NCBI RefSeq assembly: GCF_029784155.1
Contig: NC_073691.1
Coordinates: 123,132,714 to 123,196,713 of the forward strand
DNA length: 64,000 nt
Source: Uranotaenia lowii
Taxonomy: Eukaryota > Arthropoda > Insecta > Diptera > Culicidae
Direction: 5' to 3'
Made by a program: the position numbers and the translations under genes. The notes beneath the pieces were generated by a model. That model ran no database searches. It worked only from the letters and a program-made list of their open reading frames with translations, and was not told the DNA's origin. Positions 45,709-57,649 of the stretch are shown piece by piece. Within the stretch, counting starts at the first letter, position 1; every line of letters starts with the position of its first letter.

Positions 45709-46207
45709 NNNNNNNNNNNNNNNNNNNNNNNNNNNNNNNNNNNNNNNNNNNNNNNNNNNNNNNNNNNNNNNNNNNNNNNNNNNNNNNNNNNNNNNNNNNN
45801 NNNNNNNNNNNNNNNNNNNNNNNNNNNNNNNNNNNNNNNNNNNNNNNNNNNNNNNNNNNNNNNNNNNNNNNNNNNNNNNNNNNNNNNNNNNNNNNNNNNN
45901 NNNNNNNNNNNNNNNNNNNNNNNNNNNNNNNNNNNNNNNNNNNNNNNNNNNNNNNNNNNNNNNNNNNNNNNNNNNNNNNNNNNNNNNNNNNNNNNNNNNN
46001 NNNNNNNNNNNNNNNNNNNNNNNNNNNNNNNNNNNNNNNNNNNNNNNNNNNNNNNNNNNNNNNNNNNNNNNNNNNNNNNNNNNNNNNNNNNNNNNNNNNN
46101 NNNNNNNNNNNNNNNNNNNNNNNNNNNNNNNNNNNNNNNNNNNNNNNNNNNNNNNNNNNNNNNNNNNNNNNNNNNNNNNNNNNNNNNNNNNNNNNNNNNN
46201 NNNNNNN
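45709..46207. other. Assembly gap (about 500 N)
   Basis: A run of N. It joins mariner DNA to the inside of a LINE. Confidence 0.99.
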
Positions 46208-48190
46208 CTCGCGACTTCCATCGTGCTGATTTTGATGTGATGAATCAAGTTTTATCTAAAATTTACTGGACGGTTCACCAAAAATGCACCAGTGTAGATG
46301 TAACTGTAAACGCATTCTACGCAGTTATGGATGACGTTTTTGATAAATTTGTGCCTTTGGCTCGTACTCCTCTACGGCCTCCTTGGACTAATGCTCGTTT
46401 GAAACGGCTAAAACAGCCTCGTTCAAAATTGCTGCGAAAATTTACTAACTCCAGGTGTCCGTTAATTAAACTGCAATTTAACAATGCTACCAGACAATAC
46501 CGGATCTGCAATCGACTATGCTACCGTCGCTATGTGGATCGTACTCAGAGTGAGCTCTGCAAAAAAGTTTTGGAAATATGTTAATACCAAACGGAAGGAA
46601 TCTGGTCTACCTGGGCAGCTGCATTTAGACGATAGAACTGCCGTATCACCTGCTGAAAAATGTAATCTGTTTGCGAAGAACTTCTCCAGTGTATTCTAAA
46701 CACAATCGCCAACCGCAGATCAAATTAACGCAGCCATCAGACGGTTGCCGATGGATGTGCTAAACCTTGGCATGTTTGTCATAAGTGATGAAATGGTTTC
46801 AGAGTCTTTAGGAACGCATCTGTTTCGGACTATAGCAGCAATGTTCGAGTAAGTGAACATTTTTTCGTTTCACAAGAAATATGTTTTATGCTCTATGTTT
46901 TATTTTTGGTTCCTTGAAAAAGAATAAATAATTATTCGAAACGTTGGATGAAGAACACATAAAAAGTGTTGTAAAATCTTGACCGAAAGACCGAAAGCCG
47001 AACATAACCTTTAAATTATTTCAGGTCGAAAAATAAACAAGTCTATTAGGAATCTAAAGTACTCTACTTCAGCTGGACAGAATGGAATATCTGCTTGCGT
47101 GTTAGAAAAGCGCCTCCCTCTACTGTTGAAGCCTCTAACCTATATTTCCAATCAGTCCATTGAACTGCAGCAATTTCCTGCCATGTGGAAAAAATCTTTT
47201 ACGAGCCCAATTTTCAAAAAAAGTGATTTTTTCCGAAACGCTCGGTAACGTCAAACTTGGCAATGTTCACATCATTCTGTTTATCCAATATGGATGGTAG
47301 CAAGCAAGTTGACGCAATCTACACGGACATTACTGCCGCATTTATTTCAGATAATCACGTAATTCTGCTTCAAAAGTTGTAACGTTTGGGATTATCCGAA
47401 AGACTATGTGCATGGATCAGAAGCTACCTAACTAATCGTCGTCTAGCTGTTAAAATAGGATCATCTGAATCTATTGATTTCATCCCAACTTCAGGGTTAC
47501 CACAAGGTAGTAACTTGGGCCCGCTGTTGTTCACACTGTTCTGCAACGACATGAACTTGCTGCTTGTTGTGTGTGGAGTACTCCTGTACGCAGATGATTT
47601 GAAAATTTCTCTGGTCATTAACAGTTTATCCGATTTTCATATATTACAGCAATTTCTCGATAAGGTAGTAAATTGGTGTGTTGGAAACCTACTAGTTGTG
47701 AGCATTTCTAAGTGCTGTATCATAACATTCGGACGGAAGAAAAATCCTTTCATGTACGACAGAACGTGTACATCAAATAAAGGCCTTGGGAAAACCCTTT
47801 GAAACTGCTGCCATATGAACAACATTGTGCTCTGCTTGGACTTCAGACGCTGTCAAATCGTCATACCATCTGTCAATCACTGTTCGTGGCAAAGATTGTT
47901 CGTAATGAAATCGACTGTTCCTGGATATTATCTCGTTGCAATATATATGCACCAGGTAGAGCTCTCCGACATCATGACTGGCTTTCACTTGAAACAAGAA
48001 GTACGCGCTCTGGCAACAACGACCCCTTACGATCCGCAAAAATAAGCTTCTTACGGTAGAAGCGTAAGAAGCTTATTTTTGCGGATCGTAAGGGGTCGCT
48101 GTTCGCTCTGTTTGATTTTAATGTTTCAACTGTAACCTTAAACGCCTGATTGAATCTAACCTTCGTGATCAAATGAGAAACAATTAATAA
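46208..48190 (+). pseudogene. Jockey-type LINE reverse transcriptase, interrupted
   Basis: The sequence enters from the gap in the linker before the RT (VFDKFVPLARTPLRPPWTN), shifts frame near 46570 to KKFWKYVNTKRKESGLPG, meets a 176-bp intron-like insert (46849-47024), then continues with NLKYSTSAGQNGISACVL, PAMWKKSFTSPIF, YTDITAAF, RSYLTNRRLAVKIGSSES, GLPQGSNLGPLLF and the catalytic LLYADDLKI (about 47580-47610). A 36-bp perfect palindrome (48020-48098) sits in the C-terminal part. The 3' end is around 48190-48290. The endonuclease is not present. Confidence 0.82.
48020..48098. repeat. Perfect 36-bp palindrome with 7-nt loop
   Basis: 48020-48055 is the exact reverse complement of 48063-48098, with GTAGAAG between. 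It lies within the LINE C-terminal coding part, whose reading resumes after it with LFALFDFNVSTVTLNA. This looks like a local fold-back duplication. Confidence 0.95.
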
Positions 48191-48499
48191 GGACTAAATG
48201 AACGATTTCTGTAAAATAAGAATTAAGATAATCATTAAGACATCTCTGTCTGATGATTTATTTTTCATAAACAATAAACAATAAACTAAATTGCAAGCGG
48301 AGGATACGGATTTGCGTTTCATCGGGAAGCAGAAATGGCAGGATAGTGCCAAAAAATTGATTTACTTACCATTATCCCAATTAAAGCATTATCATATTAT
48401 TCGTTGTAAACATAATCTTTTTTAAGCTACAAGTAATCAAAATATGTATGAAACCAAAATAAAAATTATAATATATACAAGAAAACTACAAGAAACAAC

Positions 48500-48720
48500 T
48501 TAAAAATATAGTTGAACGCTCAAAATCAATCATAGAAGTTAAATCGATTCAATCATATTTATAGTTAAATCAACCATAGCTATATATTTCAATCCACAAT
48601 ATATTTAGTTGAATACCCAACATCAATCAGTATAGTGCAATTCATTATATTTATATTTGAACTAATCATACAATTGTAGTTGAAACAACCATATTTATAA
48701 TTGATCTGGCAAATGTAAAA
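48500..48720. repeat. Degenerate TATAGTTGAATCAACCATA repeat
   Basis: About seven irregular units contain TTGAA/TTAAA plus CAATCATA or CAACCATA, separated by TATATTTATA words. No coding potential. Confidence 0.55.
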
Positions 48721-49540
48721 TGTCCGAGAAATTGGAGAACGGTTGGACCGAATGATTTTTAGGAATTATGTTCGTCAAGTTATGTTGTGAGCTGGAAAAC
48801 CTTAGAGAAAACACCGAGCAAAAAACAAAGTTGGGTACTTCTCCAACAACAACAAAAGCACGGTAGTTGAGCTAATTGGTAGTACCTCTCAACAAACGCG
48901 CTCTCTCGAATGGTTTATTCTCTCCATTCCACTCAAGCGGTTTTATTTTACAAAACTATTGAAAAACAAAAAAAAAATGATAACACGATTGAAATATTGA
49001 AAACTTTAGGCAAATCCAATTTTTTGTTTTATGTTGAACTATTTAAACACGAGGGAATAGAAGTGGTCAGTTTAAAAAAGATGCCTCGACATATGAAAAC
49101 TTGAGAAACATAACACTTTGATTTGAGTTGTATAACTCTCTAAAACAAGACACTTCATGTGTTTCAACAAGTTTGTGAAATCAGCATCAATGGATGACAA
49201 GTAATAGCTGTTGGAATTTTAGGACCAACTGTTTCCAGACGCTGGATACATTTTTTAATCGGCCTGGAAGGTTACTCCACATATAAAATTTTCAGTTTCA
49301 AATTTCATTTTCAATTTTTCTTTCAATTTTCAGTTTAGTATTTACCTGAGATACTTATCAATTTTCATCAACTTTAAGTGATTTTATCTACAAGTCATTG
49401 CAAATGTGTAACTTTGCTGATTGAATCAATGATTTCAAAAGCAGCATCCCTTGCTAATAAGCTGAACCACAATCTTGGCAGGCGATAAAAACAAAAAAAA
49501 ACACCTTCAGACCTTCGGTTTGTTCGAAGCTCCAAATACA
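48721..49540. other. AT-rich intergenic DNA
   Basis: No supported feature. The 64-codon frame at 48910-49104 is low-complexity Lys-rich and is not called. Confidence 0.4.
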
Positions 49541-50010
49541 CGGATGCTGTTGTTATTGTTATTGTTTTTGTTGTAGATCCACTGGGCGGCGGGAGGTTTA
49601 AGAGGAGCGCTGCTTAACTTTCTTTTGTAACAGGTTTTTTTTTGTTGTTGCTCTTTCTGCATCTTTCTCTCTGCCAATGCCAACCGAAAGCTGTTGGTAG
49701 CTTGGTTGTAGTAATTCGGCGCGACACATTAGGTACATTGCATCGGATGAAGAGGAGGTTGTTGTTGTTGGGTCTTTTAAAAGTGTTTATAGGCTCTCTA
49801 TAGGCGTGGTGTGGATCTGCCGCGACGTTAATAGCTCTGACCATGCGTAACGAAGCCGTTAAAAGTCAGTCAGTATGTCTTGGCTAGGCGGATGACTGGC
49901 CTGGTGGCCACGTGTTGTAGCTGAACTGGTAGCTGTTTAGCGAACTAGCTGCCGCTGATTAGTCCCAAGATGAGGCACGCTGTTTACCTGGCAGGTATAA
50001 TTTGATTCGT
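49541..50010 (+). promoter_or_regulatory. Possible promoter and non-coding first exon
   Basis: A GC-rich island in AT-rich DNA with GTTGTT-type triplet tracts. The arthropod initiator word is doubled as TCAGTCAGT (49866-49874), and a donor-like TGGCAG/GTATAA lies near 49996. If real it would be the 5' end of a gene lying to the right, whose coding exons are not visible here. Weak evidence. Confidence 0.22.
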
Positions 50011-50279
50011 GATTTTTATGGCTTGATACTGTAGTGGCTAAATAAAGCCCATTAGGAAACAAAGCCTGACTTTAAGAGCTTTTAACTTATATGTCATAGA
50101 CTTCCTCTACTAAAAGTGTCTATTTCATTACATATTTATTTAAAAGATGTTGTTGTCATATTGATATAAGAGATGTACATACCGAATAGTATATTCGATC
50201 AACGACCAAATATGAGACTTCAAAATATTGATCTATTCCACAACTCTGTTTAAGGCTGAAAAGCATTTTCTCTTGTGCA

Positions 50280-51260
50280 TTTACATAAAAACATCCATGA
50301 TTGATTTTGGTTAAGAATGTTTTCAAAATCCCCATATTTTACAAAACGGTTTAATATAGATACTGACTTCTATAATTTTTTCTCATAGAAGTCATGGTAA
50401 ATTACTCACCGTCTTATGAAAATTGATCATTAGGAGAAACTTTTTTATCTTAATCTTTTTGATATTTTACACTTTGGCTAAAAAGTGCACTAATTTTTTC
50501 AAAGCATTTTTACCTTGTATTTTCAAAAGTTCTACCGGATTCTAGCTGAAAAAAAAATGCATTTAGTGCCTCTAAATAAGTCGAAATCAGTTTTCAAATT
50601 CTTTGCAGCGTCTTGGAAAATGTGAATTTTGTTTCCTCGTGTAATAACTGTGAATTTAGATTTTCGGTTCAGCAGATGAATTTAAATCTCTATTGCCTTA
50701 CACCAATTCCTTCAGATTGAAACAGTTTTTATAAATTCTGTTCTAATCCTTTGTGGCTCTAAAAACTCATAGGGGACGCAAAAGATATAACACGTAATCT
50801 CTTCTTTGTTGCTGGAATTTAATGTTGCTGGAATTTCTTGTGTTTTAACGCACTAGCTTGATCTTAGAAATCTCGAGAAAATTGTTCGATATTTAAACTT
50901 TTACTATGAATATTTTTTACGATTACTGTTTGGCAGTCCTCCCTTTTTTTGCTGTCATCCATAATATGAATGTTTGATGTGAAAAATTTCAATCAGAAGT
51001 AAATTTAATTAGGATCTTAAATTTAAATTTTTGTAGTTATAAGTTATCAATTTTAAGTTTATAATTCATATTTGAATGATGGAAAATTGAGTGTGAAAAC
51101 AATTCGTGGAAGAGAATCTTTACTGGGATTCAAAACCTCAATTCTTATTTTGCAGTTGGTCAAGACTTGTAAACGCAAGTGAAAATAGCACTGCTTGAGA
51201 TTTTAAAATGAGATTAGCATTAGTCATCTGATATGGTTTTAAAAGTTTAAAATTTTAAAT
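50280..51260 (+). repeat. Left arm of a large diverged inverted repeat
   Basis: Reverse-complement similarity to 55965-56830 runs along the whole arm. Examples on + are AATAAGTCGAAATCAGTTTTC, the GTTTGGCAGT word near 50932 and CGCAAGTGAAAATAG near 51173. Identity is about 75 percent by eye. These are probably two oppositely oriented copies of one repeat, 4.7 kb apart. Confidence 0.65.
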
Positions 51261-52329
51261 TAAAGCAACAGTATACAAAAGAATGAAAAACAGATTTTGA
51301 AATGCAAATTCACTTTCACTTCCTGCATGTTGAAAGAAAGAATGGTTCTGTTTTATGAAGTGATGAACGAGTGCTGTGGTTTTCTTTAGTTTTTATACTT
51401 TGGAATCATCATAAAACATAAACTAAATATTTTTTCTTTCACGCACTTTCTTCACACTTGCTAGATTCCTTGATAAAGGCTAAGTATAAGCCGAAACGTA
51501 GGATGTTGTGATAAAAATAGGTTTTTAATCACTTAATAGACTGAAACCGCCACAAACATATCAAAACATTAATCATACAGTCGAAAGGGAAAATTTGAAA
51601 ATACGTTTTAACTTCTTATTCTTAGAGTAAAGTTTTATTCGAATGATTTTTTGAATCTGAATTGATAATTTTCCTTCGATTAAGAAGTTACTTTGAAATA
51701 TAAAAAAAATCCTAATGGGGAACTTTCTGCTGCTTTCGACTCAAAAACCATTTATTATTGAACTACGATCTCATTTCGAATTTCTGGAAGTAGGAATTTT
51801 CTCAGGCCGTAGGGTACAAATCGCACCCTTAACTTAAGTGGATCCTAATCTATATCTTCCTCTTACAAACAAATCTTATCTTTATGATACTTGAAAATGA
51901 TTTCGCAGACGTACACATGGTTTCCATACTTGCTGATTTTTGCCTACCCTGGATTCTGGATTTTTTGAAAGGGACATTTGGAATCTGCAGGAAAAGAAGG
52001 TTGTCCCTATAGAGTACCTATCTTACTAATATTTTTTCCCTTCATCCTCATCCTCATTGACTACTAGGACATACCCGGCGCCATTATTGATACCAAAAAC
52101 GGGCATCAGTTTTGTACATTGAGATTATAAATGCTGCTTGGCACAAAACTGTTGACCTCGGTCAATCAAAGATTAGCAACCTGGGGCGATGTGGAACTTG
52201 TTCTGCTTAACCACGCCAGCGGTCGTGGAATTCGAAAGACGCTTAATGAGAATTTTTTTTATTGAAAATACATGGAAACCATATTTTATTCAAAGCATCA
52301 AATAAAGTTGCCAGAATATTTTTCGCACG
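51261..52329. other. Intergenic DNA, no gene seen
   Basis: No supported feature. The words CTTGATAAAGGCTAAGTATAAG and GCCGAAACGTAGGATG near 51470-51510 look like the end of some repeat, but the family is unknown. Confidence 0.35.
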
Positions 52330-52710
52330 TAGACGGGCCGGAAAACCACAGGCTGTTTTATCTGGGAATCGGGAAAAATTCAAGCATTTGATTTCCAAAC
52401 TTTCAACACAAAATCCAGGCAATATCCGGTAAAAATTAGGTCGCAAATCAGGAATTATTTAACCAAAATCGAGACAAAAAACACTTGAACTTATTTTTTT
52501 TATCGAAACACATAAGCAGATTTTAAATCAAATTCTAGGATTTTCAAAAACGATTCATGATTACATATAAAGTTTGGTGAAAAAATAACATTGGACGCAA
52601 AATTAAAAAATACAACTCAATTTGAGATATTTTTAATTTTGCAAATTAAGGGGGAAAATCTGGGCAAAATTCGGGCAATTTTCTACGAAATTCAGACATT
52701 TCGGCTGGTC
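52330..52710. repeat. Dispersed repeat, copy 2 (CCGGGCAA-type)
   Basis: Similar to 1195-1515 (GGGCCGG, CAACACAAAATCCAGG, ATCCGG). It ends in CTGGGCAAAATTCGGGCAAT, whose inverse resembles the start of the family. Non-coding. Confidence 0.4.
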
Positions 52711-53262
52711 CGAGATCTTCCTCCAGTTTTGTAACAAATATCAAATCAAATTTATCAATTTGGCAAGCTTAGTATATACAGTACTGTGGGAAAAAATTGC
52801 AGCGCCACACAATCCTACACAAAATGCTTTCAACCATGAGATTTGATTCATTAAAATAATTTAAAATGTATGTCTGTGTGTAATGAGTAAAAGGAAGAAT
52901 ATTATGGGATTGTTTTTTGGTTATGCATTTTTCAAGGGTTTTGGGAATATATCAGTGTTTGAAATAATAGCGATTTTTTTTTAAATTATTTTAATATAAT
53001 GGTTGAAAAGAGTGCGAGAATGGTGGAAACGTCTATCAAATAAAGTTTAAAAAATCATTGAGGCGCCTCAATCAGGTATATCGCAGGAACAACAGAATAA
53101 TTATAACCAATAAACCAAATAAAATGATATCATTAAACTTAACAAAACAGCATATATCTACAAAATGGAGGCGATTTATCTATAATGGCAAGATTCCAAC
53201 GATTTAATTTCCCTAAATAAAGCAATATAAACGATTTTAAGTAATTTGAGAAAATTAAAAAA
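52711..53262. other. AT-rich intergenic DNA
   Basis: No gene or clear repeat. The start GTACTGTGGGAAAAAATTGCAG near 52780 could be a transposon end but no partner end was found. Confidence 0.3.
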
Positions 53263-53332
53263 ATTCTCGGTCGAGAATTGAACTCGAGTTCTCCAAATTC
53301 GCTGTCCGACACCTTACCACAATGCAAACTTA
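53263..53332 (-). repeat. tRNA-like SINE or tRNA pseudogene
   Basis: The minus strand reads GTGGTAAGGTGTCGGACAGC...CGAGTTCAATTCTCGACCG, with A-box-like TGGTAAGGTGTCGG and B-box GAGTTCAATTC. It lacks a proper acceptor stem, so it is not called a tRNA gene. Confidence 0.45.
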
Positions 53333-54711
53333 TCAGTTGATGAGTGCTACGCTATAGGTCTGTAGGTGAGATTTTCTTTTTACGAACCACTCAATAGAAG
53401 AAAAGGAGGATTGCTTAAATCGTAAATACCAAACTAGCATATTTTCAACTTTTTGGCGACATTTTTATGGACTAACCAACGCTCTATCCGATTTTACTTG
53501 TGTTGAGCAAAGCTTGTCGTAAATGAATGATAGAAAATCACTCAATACCAATGTGTTTACGATAGTCATTAAAAAGGTCTTTAAATTTTCATGTTAGCTG
53601 GACCGCAAAACTGTTTGAAAAAACTAGTATAAAATTTTCCTTTTATAAATATCTTGATACTGTGCAACATCTGTTGTTATAAAATGGTTGTTCCATTTAT
53701 TCGAATGGAACGGTTTGATATCAAACTCCACGTTCAATGGTATTTTTTTTTTCAAACAAACCGAAAACAATTTCAATTTCATAAATTTCTTTACAAGAAA
53801 TCCAAACTGATCAATATTTGAAAAAATATTTTTATCGAAAATAATTTTTTCAATGATAGTTGGATTTATAAACTATCCAGCAATCATTATAAACATGCAG
53901 TTTTGTTTTGAGAAACAGGAAAATTTAAATATTATCATAGAATATTTAAGGCACCCTTAATCGTGTTCAAATTACAAAAAAAAAACTAGTTTCTCTGGCT
54001 CATCCTAGTTCTGAGCAACCTTTGGAGCAACACGAAACATGCGGATTATTATTAAGAAGAAGATTTTTGTTGAAAAATCATTTGAAGTTTTCTCAAAAGC
54101 AACCCTTATCAAGCAAAATTTATTGAAAACTTTTTTCTATTCTCTGGATTGGGATGCTTTCCGAGAATTTCTCGTTTTAAAATATAACCTGCATATGTTT
54201 TCAACATTAATATTGTAAAGTTAATAGATATATAACTCTATTTTGTGCTTAACATCATCGAAATTAACGTCTCTGACACGGTTCTTAAGGATTTTTGCAG
54301 TGTATTTTTGACATACGGAATACAATTACGATAAGTTTTTTTAAGCTTTTCATAATCAAATCAAATCTTTATTTTTCATCAATTCCGAATGTTTAATGAT
54401 ATCCATATATGCACTTTAACTAATTGTTACAAGCTTCGTAAAACCTGCGAAAGCTTTTATTCAGCCTAATCCGAGTAATGCCCAAGAGTGAAAATCAACA
54501 CCCGCCTAATAAATGAGTAGATTAAGCGATAACCCGTAGTAGGGGTACTAAACTCATCCATCAAATCAACCAGCCGACCAACTTTAATGCGAACCAAAAC
54601 CGGTGCTTAAAAAGCCGCCGAACAAATTATATTCAGGAAAACGGAAATGATTCAGTTATGAACTGAACATTTTCAAAAACGATTTCTCCTCCCCCGCCAC
54701 ACCCAGCCAAG
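53333..54711. other. AT-rich intergenic DNA
   Basis: No gene seen. 54470-54710 is less AT-rich and leads up to the open frame at 54712. Confidence 0.35.
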
Positions 54712-55098
54712 ATGGCACTGGGCGGTATCCAACGAATGGAAAAAGGGCAGGCTTTCGACTGGCCGCCCTCATCATTCCGTACGAGCCAGTGGAAGAGACG
54801 GAACCAATTAGCATTTATCTCGGGCGTTGATGATTTTCGGTTGCGGTCTCAGTTTGTTCAGTTAAAAATCATCGGGTTTGGGATATTGGTGAGCAGAAAT
54901 TGCTTTAAAAGTTCAAATAGTTTTATCTGTCGAGATTTCAGCTTACCGATAAAAGTGTTCCGGAAATATGGTCACTTTGGGGGAGTGGTAATCACAAATT
55001 TTATGCCATATGTTCATCCCGATCAGAAGAGCATATCAAAATTGTTACACAAACCCATCTCAACGAGATATTTCCAACTTATTCAGATAGAGCATTGA
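54712..55098 (+). CDS. Hypothetical open frame, possible first exon
   Basis: 128 codons from an ATG in good context (GCCAAGATGGCA). The first 35 codons (MALGGIQRMEKGQAFDWPPS) use GC-richer codons than the rest, which drifts into AT-rich sequence, so only the start might be coding. No domain, signal peptide or membrane segment is recognised and no donor site is obvious. This could equally be chance. Confidence 0.2.
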   Translation: MALGGIQRMEKGQAFDWPPSSFRTSQWKRRNQLAFISGVDDFRLRSQFVQLKIIGFGILVSRNCFKSSNSFICRDFSLPIKVFRKYGHFGGVVITNFMPYVHPDQKSISKLLHKPISTRYFQLIQIEH

Positions 55099-55299
55099 TA
55101 TCAAAACGTTGATTTTGGTCGTTTCGAAAAAACAAATAGAGGCGAATCTACCAAGCAAGCCTCTCTAATAAAATAAACTAAACTAAACTTCGAAAAACAA
55201 TGATTATATCTTTTTTGATACAATCAGTTGTTTTTCTGCCGGGCAAGCAAAGGCTTCAAAAATATTTTTTGAAAGTTTGAAGTTATCTTTCCAATGCAC

Positions 55300-55372
55300 C
55301 AGGCATGGTACTATGGTAGCGTGTGTGCCTCTCGACCTCCAGGTTGAGGTTCGAATCTCCTGGCTGATACCA
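55300..55372 (+). repeat. tRNA-derived SINE head
   Basis: ATGGTAGCGTGTGTGCC provides an A-box-like stretch and GAGGTTCGAATCTCC a near-perfect B box 30 bases on. GGTA near the start can pair with TACC at the end. The body to about 55560 would be the SINE tail. The anticodon region is not tRNA-like. Confidence 0.5.
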
Positions 55373-55900
55373 ACTCACACCTTTCAAGAATTGTTCGGGT
55401 TGGAAACAATGCATGAAAGTTTGAGTTCAAGTCAAGAGGTAGTCTATCATTGCATAGAAGTGAATGCGCGTATGACCAACATTGCATACAAGCCTGTATG
55501 CAATACTAATATTTTTGCATTTTTGCTTGATTTGATTTGCATCCTATCTGAATGAGATATAATCTTGTTACAATGCTATCAAGGGGTGATATAACTTAGT
55601 TATGCTTGCATGGAATTGTTATAATTCGAGATATTTTAAAATCCTACGAGTACTAAATTATATCTCTTTTTGATAGGAAAAAAATGAATATCAAAATATC
55701 TCATCTTGATATAGTTTTGTTTTTCCTTCCTGATCGGGATATGTTAACGGGAAGGTTTTGTGTCATTTTTGTTATTTGACGACAGCAGCCGCCGTGTTCA
55801 TACAATAAAATGTAAAAATCTTAAAAAAAAACTCATAATGGAAAAAAAAATTGAGGAAATGTGAAGACAACAGAAGTTTTTTCTTCCAATCATGAACTGA

Positions 55901-55919
55901 GGGGGGGGGGGGGGGGGGG
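55901..55919 (+). repeat. G19 homopolymer
   Basis: Nineteen consecutive G after GAACTGA. The exact length is likely unreliable in any assembly. Confidence 0.9.
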
Positions 55920-55964
55920 TGAATTTCAAGTTTTTTTTTTCTTTTGCTTACAGCTGGTTTATTG

Positions 55965-56830
55965 AATATTTTTAAACTTTATTAAGTCATATCAGATGTC
56001 TTATGCTAACCTCATTTAAAAATCTATAGTAGTACTATTTTCACTTGCGTTTACGAATTCCTTCATGACTTACTGCAAAATAAGAATTCAGGTTCTGAAT
56101 CACAATAAAGATTCTCTTTCGCGAGTTTTTATCATTCTCAATTTTTCATCATTCAAATATGAATTATAAACTTAAAATTATTAACCTATATTCTGAAATT
56201 AAAACCAAAAATATAAATTTTAGATCTGATTTTATTTAATTCTGCTTGAATTGTATCACATAAAACACTCATATTATGGATGACTTTTTGTCATGGTCAT
56301 GGTACATGGTACAAACACTGCCAAACAGAAATCGAGTATAAAATATTCATAGTTAGAGTTTAAATTTAAAAAAATCTGTTATAACTTTTGCGTTCCCTAT
56401 GAGGTATTAAAGCCAAAAAGGAACAAAAAAGTATTTATAAAAACTGTTTCAATATGGAGGAATTGGTGTTGGCGATAGAGATTCAAATTCATCTCCAGAA
56501 CCCAAAATCTGCATTCATAACTATAACTTAATTTTTTATTTTCCGAGGTGCAAAGAATTTGAAAACTGATTTCGACTTATTTAGCAGCACTAAATGTAAA
56601 TTTGTATTTTTTTTCATCAGCTCTTGTTTCCGGTATAAATTTTGAAAATACAAGGTTCATTGAAAAAATTGGTGCAAATTTTAGCAAAAGTATAAAATAT
56701 CAAAAAATTTAGGTTTTAACTTAAGGATCAATTTCCGTGAAGACTGTAAGTAATTTATCATGAGAAAAAAATTAAAGAAGTTAGTATGTTTCCCCATTTT
56801 GTAAAATACGAAGAATATCTAGATGAAATT
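55965..56830 (-). repeat. Right arm of the large diverged inverted repeat
   Basis: Inverse of 50280-51260, aligned through CACTGCCAAACAG, TTTGAAAACTGATTTCGACTT and GAAAATACAAGGT. Non-coding. Confidence 0.65.
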
Positions 56831-57649
56831 TGTTTTGCTTTTTTCCAGGAATTTGTCTCTTTTTGGCATTCTTTCCTTTTATCTGTATTGTTGAATGAAT
56901 AAAGGATAATGAAAAGATATTACATATTTTTGTTGTTCATGTAGGTTACTTCATCAATTATCATTGATCGATTTCACTCTAAACTGCTTGGTTTTAAAAT
57001 AACAAAATGCCAAAAAGTAAGAAGGGAAAGAAAACATCTGACAAAATAATTGAGTTTAGGACACAAAAATCTTCCAAAATCAGTTTGCCTCCGTTTCAGT
57101 TTTTTCCTTGTGAATTAAAACTATCCCCTTATCATTTCACTATTTTTTCGGCTACGAGGAAATCTATCATGCTAATCAGTCAAAAAATCTGTTAATGGTT
57201 TTTAACCAACACTCCTGGATTTCAAGATCTACTGCAGTTATGTTACTGATACTGCTTTCAGCTCTTTTACACAATAATATTGAATTTTTAAGTTAAAATT
57301 AAGCTTGAGGTTTGATATTCTGAATCTAAAAGCTTGGCTATCTCAATTGCAAATGATGGAGACTTGGAGACTCTTCACTAAGGAAAAGTATTAACTTTCA
57401 GAATCAACCCTTCATTTCATTTTTTTTATTCAAAATTATATGAAAAATTAGGAACCTTCATAATTAATAAAAATTATTGATCACTTTTTTTATATTTTAT
57501 TTGTTGTTGTACAATTAAAATTTTGAATGATAACTTTAAATTCAAGAGCAAATCAAATAAAATTAGGTTCCGGGAGCTTCATATTCTAAAACTGATTTTG
57601 ATAATCGTATTTTCGACTTAATTTATATTTAAAGTGGTGATTTTATATA
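56831..57649. other. AT-rich intergenic DNA
   Basis: No supported gene. The frame at 57007-57195 (MPKSKKGKKTSD...) begins like a basic tail but has no support. Confidence 0.35.

Noticed and set aside
45515..46248. Frames crossing the second gap
   Set aside because: Only the part before 45709 is mariner; the rest is N.
48020..48098. Transcription terminator hairpin
   Set aside because: Lies inside LINE coding DNA of a eukaryote and has no termination context.
55300..55372. Functional tRNA gene
   Set aside because: Good B box but no coherent acceptor, D-arm or anticodon arm; a SINE head is a better fit. The same holds for 37325, 38410 and 53263.
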